Origin: Clostridia bacterium
GTDB lineage: Bacteria > Bacillota > Clostridia > Oscillospirales > CAG-272
Assembly (NCBI GenBank): GCA_017612495.1
Contig: JAGAFQ010000007.1
Location: forward strand, 1-8,438
Direction of reading: 5' to 3'
DNA: 8,438 bases
This document shows positions 1 to 7,098 of the stretch, piece by piece. The position numbers and the translations under genes are program-made. The notes beneath the pieces were generated by a model, which was not told the origin of the DNA, did not search any database, and saw only the letters and a list, made by a program, of their open reading frames with translations. Position 1 is the first letter of the stretch, and every line of letters starts with the position of its first letter.

Positions 1-854
1 ATGCGCATCTCCAGCGTATTTTCATCGAGTGCGGGTTTCAAGTCTATTGATATTTTGTATCTTTTGCAGTCGGAAAAATCGATATATGACGATGCCGAAA
101 GCACCATAGGACCGCTTATTCCGAAATGAGTGAAGAGCATTTCGCCGAAATCGCCGAATATCTTTTTTCCGCTTTTTATATCGGTGACTTCAAGAGCGGT
201 GTTCTTCAGCGACAGTCCCATAGCCGCTTTTGGCCAGCTTTCTTCCGTTTCTATCGGAATAAGGGCAGGGGACGGGGGAATTATCGTGTGCCCCGCCTCT
301 TTTGCGAGCAAATAGCCGTCGCCGGTAGAGCCGGTCAGAGGATATGATTTGCCGCCCGTGGCGATGACGACCTTATCAAACGGGATTTGCTTTGACGCCG
401 CTTTCACGCCGCAAAGCGAGCCGTTTTCAAGCCACAAATGCGATATCGGAGTATCGCAAAGTATTTTCACCTTTTCTTTTTTACAAGCGCCTACGAGCGC
501 GTCAACGATGTCATAGGCATTGTCGGAGACGGGAAAAACGCGGTTGCCTCTTTCCGTTTTCAGCGCAACGCCGAAAGACTCGAAAAGCGATTTGGTGTCT
601 TCGGGCGAAAAAGCGCGCAAAGCGGCATATAAAAATTTCGGGTTTCTCGGGATGTTTTGCAATATCTCTTGAAACTCGGAATCGTTTGTGACGTTGCATC
701 TGCCTTTGCCCGTTATGGCAAGCTTGCGCGCAGGCGCGTGATTTTTTTCAAAAACGGTGACGTCATCACCGTTTTTTGCCGAAAAATATGCGCACAAAAG
801 TCCTGCCGCGCCGCCGCCGCAAACGGCGACTCTTCTCCTGCTTTCATTTTCCAT
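1..854 (-). CDS. HI0933/BaiN-like NAD(P)/FAD-dependent oxidoreductase, C-terminal part cut off by window edge
   Basis: Reading the minus strand from the ATG at 854 gives 284 codons open to the left edge; the family is usually about 400 residues, so the C-terminal third is missing. Seen: a Rossmann FAD-binding motif at residues 13-18 (GGGAAG) with the ribose-binding acidic residue E36, the family signature ITGKGRCNVTN at 47-57, an ATGG segment at 165-168 followed by TGSTGDGY, and GEMLFTHFGISGP at 237-249. These together identify the HI0933 flavoprotein family, which includes BaiN. Most members have no proven substrate, so a bile-acid role should not be assumed. The start is supported by AAAGGTA about 7 bases upstream, which overlaps the stop codon of the regulator gene before it. 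The 11-base gap implies co-transcription with that regulator. Cytoplasmic, with no signal peptide seen. Confidence 0.9.
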   Translation of the reverse strand, partial: MENESRRRVAVCGGGAAGLLCAYFSAKNGDDVTVFEKNHAPARKLAITGKGRCNVTNDSEFQEILQNIPRNPKFLYAALRAFSPEDTKSLFESFGVALKTERGNRVFPVSDNAYDIVDALVGACKKEKVKILCDTPISHLWLENGSLCGVKAASKQIPFDKVVIATGGKSYPLTGSTGDGYLLAKEAGHTIIPPSPALIPIETEESWPKAAMGLSLKNTALEVTDIKSGKKIFGDFGEMLFTHFGISGPMVLSASSYIDFSDCKRYKISIDLKPALDENTLEMR

Positions 855-865
855 CGATATTACCT

Positions 866-1720
866 TTAACTGTTCTTTGCGTAAACGTTGTATTCATCCC
901 AGATGTCTTCGAGCTTTTTGAATTTTTCTTCGGCTTCGGGACCCATTTTGTTGCCGAGCGCTACAACGAGCGCGTTTATGAGCGATAAAGGCGCTACGAG
1001 CGAATCGACGAAAGAGACCATATCGCTTCTTGCCAAAAGCGCATAATCGGAAAGCTTGGCTATCGGCGAATCGGAACTGTCGGTGATGGCGACGGTCGAG
1101 GCTCCGCAGGAACGGGCATAGTCCATTGCGTGTATGACACGCGTCGAATAACGGGGAAAGCTTATGCCGACTGCGACGTCCTTCGGCGTCATGTGCAAAA
1201 GCTGCTCGAACATTTCGGAGCCGCTTGTGGTTTGAACGAGCACGACGTTATCGAAGAGCAGGCGGAGATAAAAACTCATAAACGAGGCAAGAGGGGCGGA
1301 TGAGCGCACGGCGAGAATGTATATCTTGTCCGCGCGGAGCAGAGCGTCGGTCGCCGCATCGAAAGCGGTTTTATCCAAAAGCTCTGCGGTGGATTTAATC
1401 TTTTCGGCATCTGAAAGCAGCACGTTGGTCGCCAAAGAATCTTTGGGTATGCGCGTATTGGCAAGCTCGATACGCTGTAGGGCGGTGAGTTTTGAGCGTA
1501 TCTCCTCGCGCAGCGCGTGCTGCAATTCGGGATATCCCTCAAAGCCGAGCTCGTTTGCGAATCTCACGACGGTCGATTCCGATACGCCGACATTTGTGCC
1601 CAGGTCATGGGCGGTCATATACGCGGCTTTTTCGGAATGAGTCAGGATAAAGCTTGCGATCTGCTTTTGTCCCTTTGACAAGGAGGGTAATTTTGATTTT
1701 ATTGTGCTGAGCGTGCCCAT
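866..1720 (-). CDS. MurR/RpiR family transcriptional regulator (HTH plus SIS domain)
   Basis: The 284-residue protein has the normal RpiR length. Seen: an N-terminal HTH_6 domain (about 1-77) with the recognition helix region VGVSESTVVRFANELGF at 44-60, then a linker and a SIS phosphosugar-binding domain (about 125-255), including the AVRSSA stretch at 137-142 and a conserved AITDSSDSPIAKLSD segment at 211-225. Family knowledge: RpiR proteins sense phosphosugars through the SIS domain and usually control nearby sugar genes. Here the only co-directional partner visible is the flavoprotein gene 11 bases downstream, so the target and ligand cannot be inferred. The ATG at 1720 is preceded by GGAGG, 7 bases away. 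I see no convincing promoter in the short gap to the asd terminator, so it may use a weak promoter or read-through. Confidence 0.93.
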   Translation of the reverse strand: MGTLSTIKSKLPSLSKGQKQIASFILTHSEKAAYMTAHDLGTNVGVSESTVVRFANELGFEGYPELQHALREEIRSKLTALQRIELANTRIPKDSLATNVLLSDAEKIKSTAELLDKTAFDAATDALLRADKIYILAVRSSAPLASFMSFYLRLLFDNVVLVQTTSGSEMFEQLLHMTPKDVAVGISFPRYSTRVIHAMDYARSCGASTVAITDSSDSPIAKLSDYALLARSDMVSFVDSLVAPLSLINALVVALGNKMGPEAEEKFKKLEDIWDEYNVYAKNS

Positions 1721-1747
1721 AAAATGCCTCCGATAAAATTTCGATTA

Positions 1748-1796
1748 TGAAAAAATATGCAAAATCAAAGCGGCAAATTTGAGATTTGCCGCTTTG
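1748..1796 (-). terminator. Rho-independent terminator after asd
   Basis: A perfect 13-base-pair inverted repeat (arms 1766-1778 and 1784-1796, 5-base loop) is followed on the minus strand by ATTTTGCATATTTTTT. It starts 12 bases after the asd stop codon and would end leftward transcription before the RpiR gene. The T-tract is interrupted by GCA, so read-through into the regulator is possible. Confidence 0.85.
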
Positions 1797-1807
1797 GAAG
1801 TCTGTTA

Positions 1808-2886
1808 TCAGTCAAAATAACCTTTTGCGGCGAGCAATTCGGCGATAAGTACGGCGCCGCCTGCGGCACCGCGCAACGTGTTGTGTGCAAGACCGATAAA
1901 TTTGTAATCATATACCGTATCTTCGCGGAGTCTTCCGGCACAAACGCCCATGCCGCCGTAAATATCGCGGTCAAGAGCAGTTTGGGGACGGTTGTCTTCT
2001 TCAAAGTACGTGATGAACTGCTTAGGTGCGGAGGGAAGTTTCAATTCCTGCGGCGCGCCCTTGTATTCTTTCCAAGCCGAAAGTATCTCCTCTTTCGAGG
2101 GCTTTTTGCGGAACTTGACGAATACGGCACCCATGTGACCGTCGGTCACGGGCACTCTTATGCACTGCGCGGTGATATTGACATCCGTGCAGTTTTCGAT
2201 GACGCTGCCGTTAATCTTGCCCCATACTTTAAGCGGTTCTTTTTCGCTTTTTTCTTCTTCGCCGCCGATGTAGGGGATGACGTTATCTATCATTTCGGGC
2301 CATTGATTAAGGTCTTGCCCGCGCCGGAAATTGCCTGGTACGTCGTCACAACGACCTCGTAGGGCTCATATTTGCGAAGCGCCGAGAGCATCGGAACGTA
2401 GCACTGTATAGAGCAGTTGGGCTTTACGGCGATGAAGCCGCGCTTTGTGCCGAGGCGCTTTTTCTGCGCGTCGATTATGGCAAGATGCTCGTCGTTTATT
2501 TCGGGTATCACCATGGGAACGTCGGGCGTTCCTCTGTGCGCGGAGTTGTTTGAAACGACGGGAAGCTCGGCTTTTGCATAAGTTTCTTCAAGTGCGCGGA
2601 TCTCGTCTTTTTTCATATCTACCGCGCAAAATACGAAATCGCAAAGCGATTTGAGCTTTTCAACGTCCGAAGCGTCGATGATGACCATCTTTTTCGCATA
2701 TTCGGGAATGGGAGTGTTCATCTTCCATCTGCCTTCAACGGCACTTTCGTATGTCTGATTAGCGCTTCGGGGACTTGCCGCAAGAGCGGTGACCTCGAAA
2801 AACGGGTGGTTTTCAAGTAATGTTGCAAATCTTTGACCTACCATACCGGTAGCGCCGACGATGCCGGCTCTCAATTTTTTCTGCAT
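1808..2886 (-). pseudogene. asd: Aspartate-semialdehyde dehydrogenase, split by a one-base frameshift
   Basis: Asd reduces aspartyl phosphate to aspartate semialdehyde, the branch point to lysine/diaminopimelate, threonine and methionine. The 5' piece (2886-2290, 198 residues) carries the NADP-binding motif GATGMVGQ at residues 11-18 and the catalytic cysteine C158 in KPNCSIQ. The 3' piece (2293-1808, 161 residues) carries IRVPVTDGH with the active-site-region histidine and the C-terminal HNTLRGAAGGA helix. Frame 1 stays homologous through GAGKT (192), then reads LINGPK and stops. The other frame reads LNQWPEMIDNVIPYIGGEE directly across the junction, so one extra C near 2311-2312 would restore a single protein of about 359 residues, the normal length for this archaeal/clostridial-type Asd. 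The start at 2886 has AGAGGT 8 bases upstream. The pieces overlap by ATGA. The cause may be sequencing error, true inactivation, or separately translated halves; error is quite possible because the rest of the gene looks intact and conserved. Confidence 0.9.
2305..2313 (-). other. Frameshift site in asd
   Basis: On the minus strand the bases read ACC TTA ATC in the upstream frame, whereas continuing the protein needs AC(C) CTT AAT CAA TGG. A single missing C in the CC pair at 2311-2312 explains the break. The site has no long homopolymer and no X XXY YYZ slippery heptamer, so programmed frameshifting is not supported. Confidence 0.85.
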
Positions 2887-2908
2887 TGTTTGTACCTCTG
2901 ATATAAAT

Positions 2909-2932
2909 TATCATACATTTTTTCGTATGATA
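2909..2932. repeat. 8-bp inverted repeat at the start of the asd leader
   Basis: Arms TATCATAC (2909-2916) and GTATGATA (2925-2932) match perfectly around an 8-base A/T-rich spacer. The repeat lies immediately downstream of the predicted asd transcription start, where an operator or a 5' mRNA hairpin could act. Such short AT-rich palindromes also occur by chance, and no regulator can be named. Confidence 0.4.
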
Positions 2933-2940
2933 TATTTATT

Positions 2941-2969
2941 ATTATACATTTGTGTTTGCGATTTGTCAA
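2941..2969 (-). promoter_or_regulatory. Promoter of asd (sigma-A type)
   Basis: On the minus strand, TTGACA (2969-2964) and TATAAT (2946-2941) are both perfect consensus and are separated by exactly 17 bases. The start point predicted about 7 bases further, near 2934, gives a leader of about 48 bases before the asd ATG. Confidence 0.85.
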
Positions 2970-2987
2970 ATGTATTGTCAAAAAATC

Positions 2988-3016
2988 TTGCAATAACAAT
3001 CGCAATCGTGTATAAT
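2988..3016 (+). promoter_or_regulatory. Promoter of argS-yebC (sigma-A type)
   Basis: TTGCAA (2988-2993) and TATAAT (3011-3016) are separated by 17 bases. Transcription would start near 3023, leaving a leader of only about 33 bases, too short for a T-box. The site is back to back with the asd promoter. Confidence 0.82.
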
Positions 3017-3055
3017 GTACTGTATGTAATAATATCTTAAGCGGAGAAAATCAAA

Positions 3056-4783
3056 ATGACACTACAAAAGCACGCGGTCGCAAAGGCGCTTGCCGACAGA
3101 ATAAACGCGCTTCTCGAAAGAGAAGAGTATTGCGCCGACGGACTTGCTCAAATGCTCGAATATCCGCCAAACGGTGAAATGGGAGACGTGGCTCTGCCTT
3201 GCTTTAAGCTTGCAAAAGCGTTTCGCCGTCCGCCTGCGGCGATAGCCGAGGCGATCTGCGACGGTTTTTCAATTTCCGGTATTTCAAAAATCGAAAGCGT
3301 GAACGGCTATCTCAATTTTTTCATTGACAGAACCTATGCCGCAAATAAGATAATCGGCGAGGTTTTGGAGCGCAAAGAAAAATACGGCGCGTCAAACGAG
3401 GGCGAGGGCAAAACGGTAGTTTTGGACTATTCGTCCCCGAACGTCGCAAAGCCGTTCCATATCGGCCATCTCGGTACTACCGTCATCGGCCATTCGTTAA
3501 AAAAACTTTTTGCCTTCAACGGATATAACTGTGTCGGCATAAACTATCTCGGCGACTGGGGCACGCAGTTCGGCAAGCTCATCGTCGCATACCGCAAATA
3601 CGGCTCGAAAGAAATGGTCGAAAAAGACGGCATCGACGCACTTGTCGCGCTTTACGTGCGCTTCCATAAGGAGGCGGAGGCAGATCCGAAACTTGAAGAC
3701 GAGGCAAGAGCCGAATTCACGAAGCTTGAACACGGCGATGCCGAAAACACCGCTCTTTGGAAATGGTTCATCGACATAAGCATTGCCGAATATCAGAAGA
3801 CCTACCGTCAGCTCGGCATCGATTTCGACAGCTGGAAGGGCGAGAGCTTTTATTCCGATAAAATGCCTGCCGTAGTCGAAGAACTCAAAGAAAAGAAGCT
3901 TATGAAGATCGACGACGGCGCATCCATTATCGACTTGTCGGCATACAATATGCCGCCCTGCCTTATTTTGAAACGCGACGGCTCGTCGCTTTATCCCACA
4001 CGCGATATCGCGGCGGCGCTTTACCGCAAAAATCACTATCATTTCGACCGTGCCGTATATGTTACGAGCGCAGGTCAGTGCCTCCACTTCGCACAGTGGT
4101 TCAAGGTGGTCGAACTTATGGGATATGATTGGGCAAAGGATCTTATCCACGTGCCTTACGGCACCGTCAGCTTAAACGGTGAGAAATTGGCAACGCGCAC
4201 GGGCAACGTGATATTGCTGCGCGATCTTTTTGACCTTGCCATTGAAAAGGTCAGCGCCGTTATCAACGAGAAAAATCCAGATCTCGAAAACAAGGAGCAG
4301 ATCGCCGAAGACGTCGGCGTCGGAGCAGTCGTTTTCTATTATCTTTCAAACAACAGAATGAAAGATATCAATTTCGTTATGGACGATGCTCTTTCATTCG
4401 ACGGCAACACGGGCCCATACGTTCAATATACCTATGCGCGCACTTGCAGCGTGCTTTCAAAGTCGGGCTGCGGAGAAGACGATATCAAAAAGTTCGCTTC
4501 GGCAAAGGCCGATATCAGCGATGACGAATATGAGGTCATAAAGGCGCTTTCGATGTATCCCGAGAGGGTCGCATCGGCGCTTGCGGAATTTGAGCCGTCG
4601 CTCATCACGCGCTATATACTCGATCTTGCAACGGCATATAACCGCTTTTATCACAACGAAAAGATACTCACCGCAGAAAACGAAGAGCAGAAGAATTTCA
4701 GAATCGCACTCACCGCGGCGACAAAATACGTGCTCGGCAGCGCTTTTGAACTCATTTGCCTGAAAAAAACGGAAAAAATTTAA
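3056..4783 (+). CDS. argS: Arginine--tRNA ligase
   Basis: Class Ia aminoacyl-tRNA synthetase, a cytoplasmic enzyme that charges tRNA-Arg with arginine using ATP. The 575-residue length is normal. Seen in order: the N-terminal Add-1 tRNA-recognition domain (about 1-88, with GDVALPCFKLAK), the ATP-binding HIGH motif at 135-138, NYLGDWGTQFGKL at 163-175, a KMSKS-equivalent loop KLATRTGN at 377-384, and the C-terminal DALR anticodon-binding domain from about 450, opening with NTGPYVQYTYAR. The C-terminus ends in TEKI, close to the usual PEK(I/M) ending, so the gene looks complete. The ATG at 3056 has GGAG 9 bases upstream. yebC follows after 23 bases without a terminator, so the two are likely co-transcribed from the promoter at 2988-3016. 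Confidence 0.98.
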   Translation: MTLQKHAVAKALADRINALLEREEYCADGLAQMLEYPPNGEMGDVALPCFKLAKAFRRPPAAIAEAICDGFSISGISKIESVNGYLNFFIDRTYAANKIIGEVLERKEKYGASNEGEGKTVVLDYSSPNVAKPFHIGHLGTTVIGHSLKKLFAFNGYNCVGINYLGDWGTQFGKLIVAYRKYGSKEMVEKDGIDALVALYVRFHKEAEADPKLEDEARAEFTKLEHGDAENTALWKWFIDISIAEYQKTYRQLGIDFDSWKGESFYSDKMPAVVEELKEKKLMKIDDGASIIDLSAYNMPPCLILKRDGSSLYPTRDIAAALYRKNHYHFDRAVYVTSAGQCLHFAQWFKVVELMGYDWAKDLIHVPYGTVSLNGEKLATRTGNVILLRDLFDLAIEKVSAVINEKNPDLENKEQIAEDVGVGAVVFYYLSNNRMKDINFVMDDALSFDGNTGPYVQYTYARTCSVLSKSGCGEDDIKKFASAKADISDDEYEVIKALSMYPERVASALAEFEPSLITRYILDLATAYNRFYHNEKILTAENEEQKNFRIALTAATKYVLGSAFELICLKKTEKI

Positions 4784-4806
4784 CAACGTATATTGGGAGA
4801 AGAAAA

Positions 4807-5532
4807 ATGTCAGGACATTCTAAATGGAAAAATATTATGCACAAAAAGGAAAAGACCGATGCTCAAAGAGCGAAAGTCTTTACCAAGATCGGCAAGGAGA
4901 TAGCGATCGCCGTCAGAGAGGGCGGCGCTGATCCTGTATCGAACTCAAAACTCCGCGATCTTATTTCAAAGGCAAAGAGCAACAACGTGCCCAACGACAA
5001 TATCGACAGAATAATCAAAAAGGCGTCGGGCGAAGAAAACGTAGTTTACGAAGAGATCACCTATGAGGGCTACGGACCTTCGGGTGTTGCCGTTATCGTC
5101 GAAGCAATGACCGATAACCGCAACCGTACGGCATCGGATGTGCGCCACTATTTCGATAAATTCGGCGGCAAACTCGGTCAGAACGGCTGCGTCAGCTATT
5201 TGTTCACCGACAGAGGCACGATAATCGTCGCAAAGGATAAGGCCGACGAAGAAAAGCTTATGGAGGATGCTCTCGAAGCGGGCGCCGTTGACTTTTCTTC
5301 CGATGACGAGGTATATGAGATCGAGACCGAAAAGAGCGACGTATATGCCATTGCCGATACGCTTCGTTCAAAAGGATACGAGCTTGAAAGCGCCGAGGCT
5401 GAAAAAGTTCCGTCGACCTACGTAACTCTTGATAACGAAGACGACATCCGCTATATGAATCTCTTGCTCGAGCATCTTGAAGACAACGACGACGTTCAGG
5501 ATGTTTGGCACAACTGGGAAATGGAAGACTGA
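4807..5532 (+). CDS. yebC: YebC/PmpR (TACO1) family protein
   Basis: The 241-residue protein starts with the family signature MSGHSKWKNI followed by KTDAQRAKVFTKIGKEI, and also carries the conserved YEGYGPSGVAVIVE and TDNRNRTASDVRHYF segments. The family is annotated as a DNA-binding transcriptional regulator; more recent work on YebC/TACO1 proteins links them to translation, easing ribosome stalling at proline stretches. I cannot tell which applies here, though the position after argS fits a translation role. An in-frame extension upstream to 4756 exists, but it would overlap argS and lacks homology. The ATG at 4807 has GGGAGA 6 bases upstream and gives the canonical N-terminus. It ends in a bidirectional terminator. 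Confidence 0.96.
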   Translation: MSGHSKWKNIMHKKEKTDAQRAKVFTKIGKEIAIAVREGGADPVSNSKLRDLISKAKSNNVPNDNIDRIIKKASGEENVVYEEITYEGYGPSGVAVIVEAMTDNRNRTASDVRHYFDKFGGKLGQNGCVSYLFTDRGTIIVAKDKADEEKLMEDALEAGAVDFSSDDEVYEIETEKSDVYAIADTLRSKGYELESAEAEKVPSTYVTLDNEDDIRYMNLLLEHLEDNDDVQDVWHNWEMED

Positions 5533-5547
5533 ATTTCCATATCAAAC

Positions 5548-5578
5548 AAAAAATAACCGCTTGTGCGGTTATTTTTTT
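5548..5578. terminator. Bidirectional terminator between yebC and tadA
   Basis: AAATAACCGC (5551-5560) pairs with GCGGTTATTT (5565-5574) around the loop TTGT. T runs follow on the plus strand (5572-5578) and, through the A run at 5548-5553, on the minus strand. It serves the convergent argS-yebC and CPBP-tadA units. The tadA stop codon (5569-5571) lies inside one stem arm. Confidence 0.9.
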
Positions 5579-6024
5579 ATTTCTCTGAGTCCTTTGAAAA
5601 AATCGGTGAGCAGCGACTGACATTCGTCACAAAGCACGCCGGAGGTGATTTTCGGTATGTGATTGAGTCCCATTTCGTTCATATCGAATTTTGAGCCGAA
5701 GGCTCCGGCTTTTTTATCCTTTGCGCCGAAATAAACGTGCTTTATGCGCGAATTCACAATGGCGCCGGCACACATCGGGCAGGGCTCGAGGGTGACGTAA
5801 ATATCGCACATGAAAAGCCGCCAGCCGCCGAGCTTTTTGCACGCCTTGTCAATGGCGAGCAATTCGGCGTGATGAAGCGCGTTTTTCTTCGTTTCGCGCG
5901 TGTTATGCGCACGGGCGATCACCTTTCCGTCTGCCACTATGCAGGCGCCTATGGGCACCTCCCCTGCGGCGGCTGCTTTTTTTGCCTCGGCAACGGCTAT
6001 TTTCATAAATTTTTCTTGTTCCAT
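5569..6024 (-). CDS. tadA: tRNA adenosine(34) deaminase
   Basis: TadA converts A34 of tRNA-Arg(ACG) to inosine, a zinc hydrolytic deamination needed to decode CGN arginine codons. With the start at 6024 the protein has 151 residues, the usual size. Seen: the zinc and catalytic motif HAE (H52, E54), PCPMCAGA with zinc ligands C82 and C85, GEVPIGACIV at 21-30, and the TadA-type stretch RIKHVYFGAKDKKAGAFGS. A longer frame begins at 6060, but I chose 6024 because GGAG lies 6 bases upstream of it and the resulting N-terminus (MEQEKFMKIA) matches the family. The stop codon sits within the shared terminator stem. The upstream CPBP protease gene ends 39 bases before this start, or 3 bases before the longer start, so the two form an operon. 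Adenine or guanine deaminases are relatives, but the motifs favour TadA. Confidence 0.95.
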   Translation of the reverse strand: MEQEKFMKIAVAEAKKAAAAGEVPIGACIVADGKVIARAHNTRETKKNALHHAELLAIDKACKKLGGWRLFMCDIYVTLEPCPMCAGAIVNSRIKHVYFGAKDKKAGAFGSKFDMNEMGLNHIPKITSGVLCDECQSLLTDFFKGLREIKK

Positions 6025-6063
6025 TGCAGTCTCCGTTTTGCGTTGAATTTCGGCACTCATAAT

Positions 6064-6918
6064 TTATGCGATCCTTATGTAAGACAGTATCAATATAAAT
6101 GAAGCGATCACAAATGCGATGAGCGGAGCGCTGATGTATTCTTTTTTATCGGCATTTTGGGCTTTGAGCGTCTTTCCGCGTCTTATGGATGAGGGAATAA
6201 AATAGACGGACGCTATCACGGCGATGATGATATATGCCAAATAGATTTTGTCGGCAAGATACGGCTTGCCTGTTTTGATGTATTGTATTATGAACGTCAG
6301 AAGATTGTAGAGCGCGTGGATGCAAAACGACGTCGCAAGACCGAATTTCTGCGCCGCCACGCCCAAAACTATGCCCGAAACTGTGGCGAAAACGATGAGT
6401 TCGGGCGCAAAATGAGAAAGCCCGAAAATGAGCGCGGATATAAGAATTGCCGTTTTTGCGCCGTAATTCGCAAGGCGCGACAAAATTATGCCGCGAAAGA
6501 GCAGTTCTTCAAATAAAGGCGTTATAACGCAGCTGAGCAAAAACGTCAGAATAAGCCCTGCATGACTTTGCGGAAAAGCGGAAAAAGCGGCGACGGATCT
6601 TATGCCGATAAGATCGAGCAGGGCATTGAATACGGCACCCACGCAAACGCCGAAAGCAATGGCGCTGACCCCGCCGACCGTCGGCAAAACGTATGGACGC
6701 GATATCTCGAATTTATGGTCTGTCGGGAAAAAGAAGCAGAACATAAAGATCGTCAGTCCGTAGCGGATAACGTAAAAAAGCAGACTCAAAAATGCTGCCG
6801 AAACTTCGTTTTGCGGAGAAATGAATCTGTACAACACGTCAAGAGCCATACGCAAAAACAAGAATACGAGCATAGAAAAGCCGATAGAGTCGATATCGGT
6901 TTTTAATTTGCCTTTCAT
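6064..6918 (-). CDS. CPBP family intramembrane glutamic endopeptidase (Abi/Rce1-like)
   Basis: A hydrophobic, multi-pass membrane protein of 284 residues. Seen: the family motif EELLFRG at 137-143, whose glutamates are catalytic, a second motif FGLSHF with H169, and the third motif IHALYN with H201, so all key residues are present. About eight hydrophobic segments are visible, including a final one near the C-terminus (about 265-284). Relatives process CAAX-type or peptide substrates, give self-immunity to bacteriocins, or have unknown roles; nothing nearby (no bacteriocin gene or transporter) points to a substrate. The ATG at 6918 is preceded by AGGGGGG about 9 bases away. A TTG 12 codons upstream (6954) is possible, but the extension (MQKCDFLRGVRK) overlaps that ribosome binding site and looks spurious. 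Likely co-transcribed with tadA. Confidence 0.9.
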   Translation of the reverse strand: MKGKLKTDIDSIGFSMLVFLFLRMALDVLYRFISPQNEVSAAFLSLLFYVIRYGLTIFMFCFFFPTDHKFEISRPYVLPTVGGVSAIAFGVCVGAVFNALLDLIGIRSVAAFSAFPQSHAGLILTFLLSCVITPLFEELLFRGIILSRLANYGAKTAILISALIFGLSHFAPELIVFATVSGIVLGVAAQKFGLATSFCIHALYNLLTFIIQYIKTGKPYLADKIYLAYIIIAVIASVYFIPSSIRRGKTLKAQNADKKEYISAPLIAFVIASFILILSYIRIA

Positions 6919-6945
6919 TTTGCGCACCCCCCTCAAAAAATCACA

Positions 6946-6957
6946 TTTTTGCAAAAA
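6946..6957. repeat. 12-bp perfect palindrome upstream of the guaA promoter
   Basis: TTTTTGCAAAAA reads the same on both strands. It lies 5 bases before the guaA -35 box and in the leader of the CPBP gene. It could be a binding site, but its simple composition makes chance likely. Confidence 0.3.
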
Positions 6958-6962
6958 ACATC

Positions 6963-6991
6963 TTGCAAATGATGCGGTGTTACTGTATAAT
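6963..6991 (+). promoter_or_regulatory. Promoter of guaA (sigma-A type)
   Basis: TTGCAA (6963-6968) and TATAAT (6986-6991) are separated by 17 bases, the same -35/-10 pair as the argS promoter. The start point near 6998 leaves a leader of about 100 bases before the guaA ATG. Confidence 0.8.
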
Positions 6992-6996
6992 TTACT

Positions 6997-7002
6997 ATTA
7001 TA
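6997..7002 (-). promoter_or_regulatory. Possible -10 box for the CPBP-tadA unit
   Basis: A TATAAT on the minus strand lies directly behind the guaA -10 box. The hexamer 17 bases upstream (AACGTC) is a poor -35 match, so this is only a candidate. No better promoter is visible for the CPBP gene. Confidence 0.35.
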
Positions 7003-7098
7003 AAAATTATGACATCCGAGACGTTTTATTATTAAATTGTAACATACTTAATAGGATCCGTCAACGACATAAAATTCAAATCAACGGAGGAATTCACA
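6998..7098 (+). other. AT-rich 5' leader of guaA
   Basis: About 100 bases lie between the predicted guaA start point and its ATG, with no open reading frame of note. A weak pairing is possible between GACATCC (7011-7017) and GGATCCGTC (7054-7062), with a 2-base bulge. I do not recognise a purine, ZTP, PRPP or other known riboswitch core. The ribosome binding site GGAGG is at 7086-7090, 8 bases before the ATG. Confidence 0.4.

Noticed and set aside
1721..1747. RpiR operator-like half-sites upstream of the regulator
   Set aside because: The sequence around CGAAATTTTATCG is only a weak palindrome and too short and AT-rich to support an operator.
2305..2313. Programmed ribosomal frameshift in asd
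   Set aside because: A -1 shift would be needed at G ACC TTA, which is not an X XXY YYZ slippery site, and I see no long homopolymer.
1757..2362. Plus-strand open frame of 201 codons opposite asd
   Set aside because: It is a shadow of asd and spans its terminator; the minus-strand frames have clear homology and this one has none.
3017..3055. T-box riboswitch before argS
   Set aside because: The predicted leader is only about 33 bases and has no T-box sequence or antiterminator.
3497..4150. Long antisense open frame opposite argS (217 codons)
   Set aside because: It lies fully within a conserved gene, shows no recognisable protein features, and results from codon bias on the opposite strand.
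4720..4783. Possible C-terminal frameshift in argS
   Set aside because: The ending is somewhat divergent, but the spacing to the final EKI matches the family, so the gene appears intact.
4756..4806. Extended yebC start overlapping argS
   Set aside because: The extra 17 residues do not match the family; the ATG at 4807 has a proper ribosome binding site and the canonical MSGHSKW start.
6998..7098. Guanine (purine) riboswitch before guaA
   Set aside because: The conserved loop and junction bases of the purine aptamer are absent.
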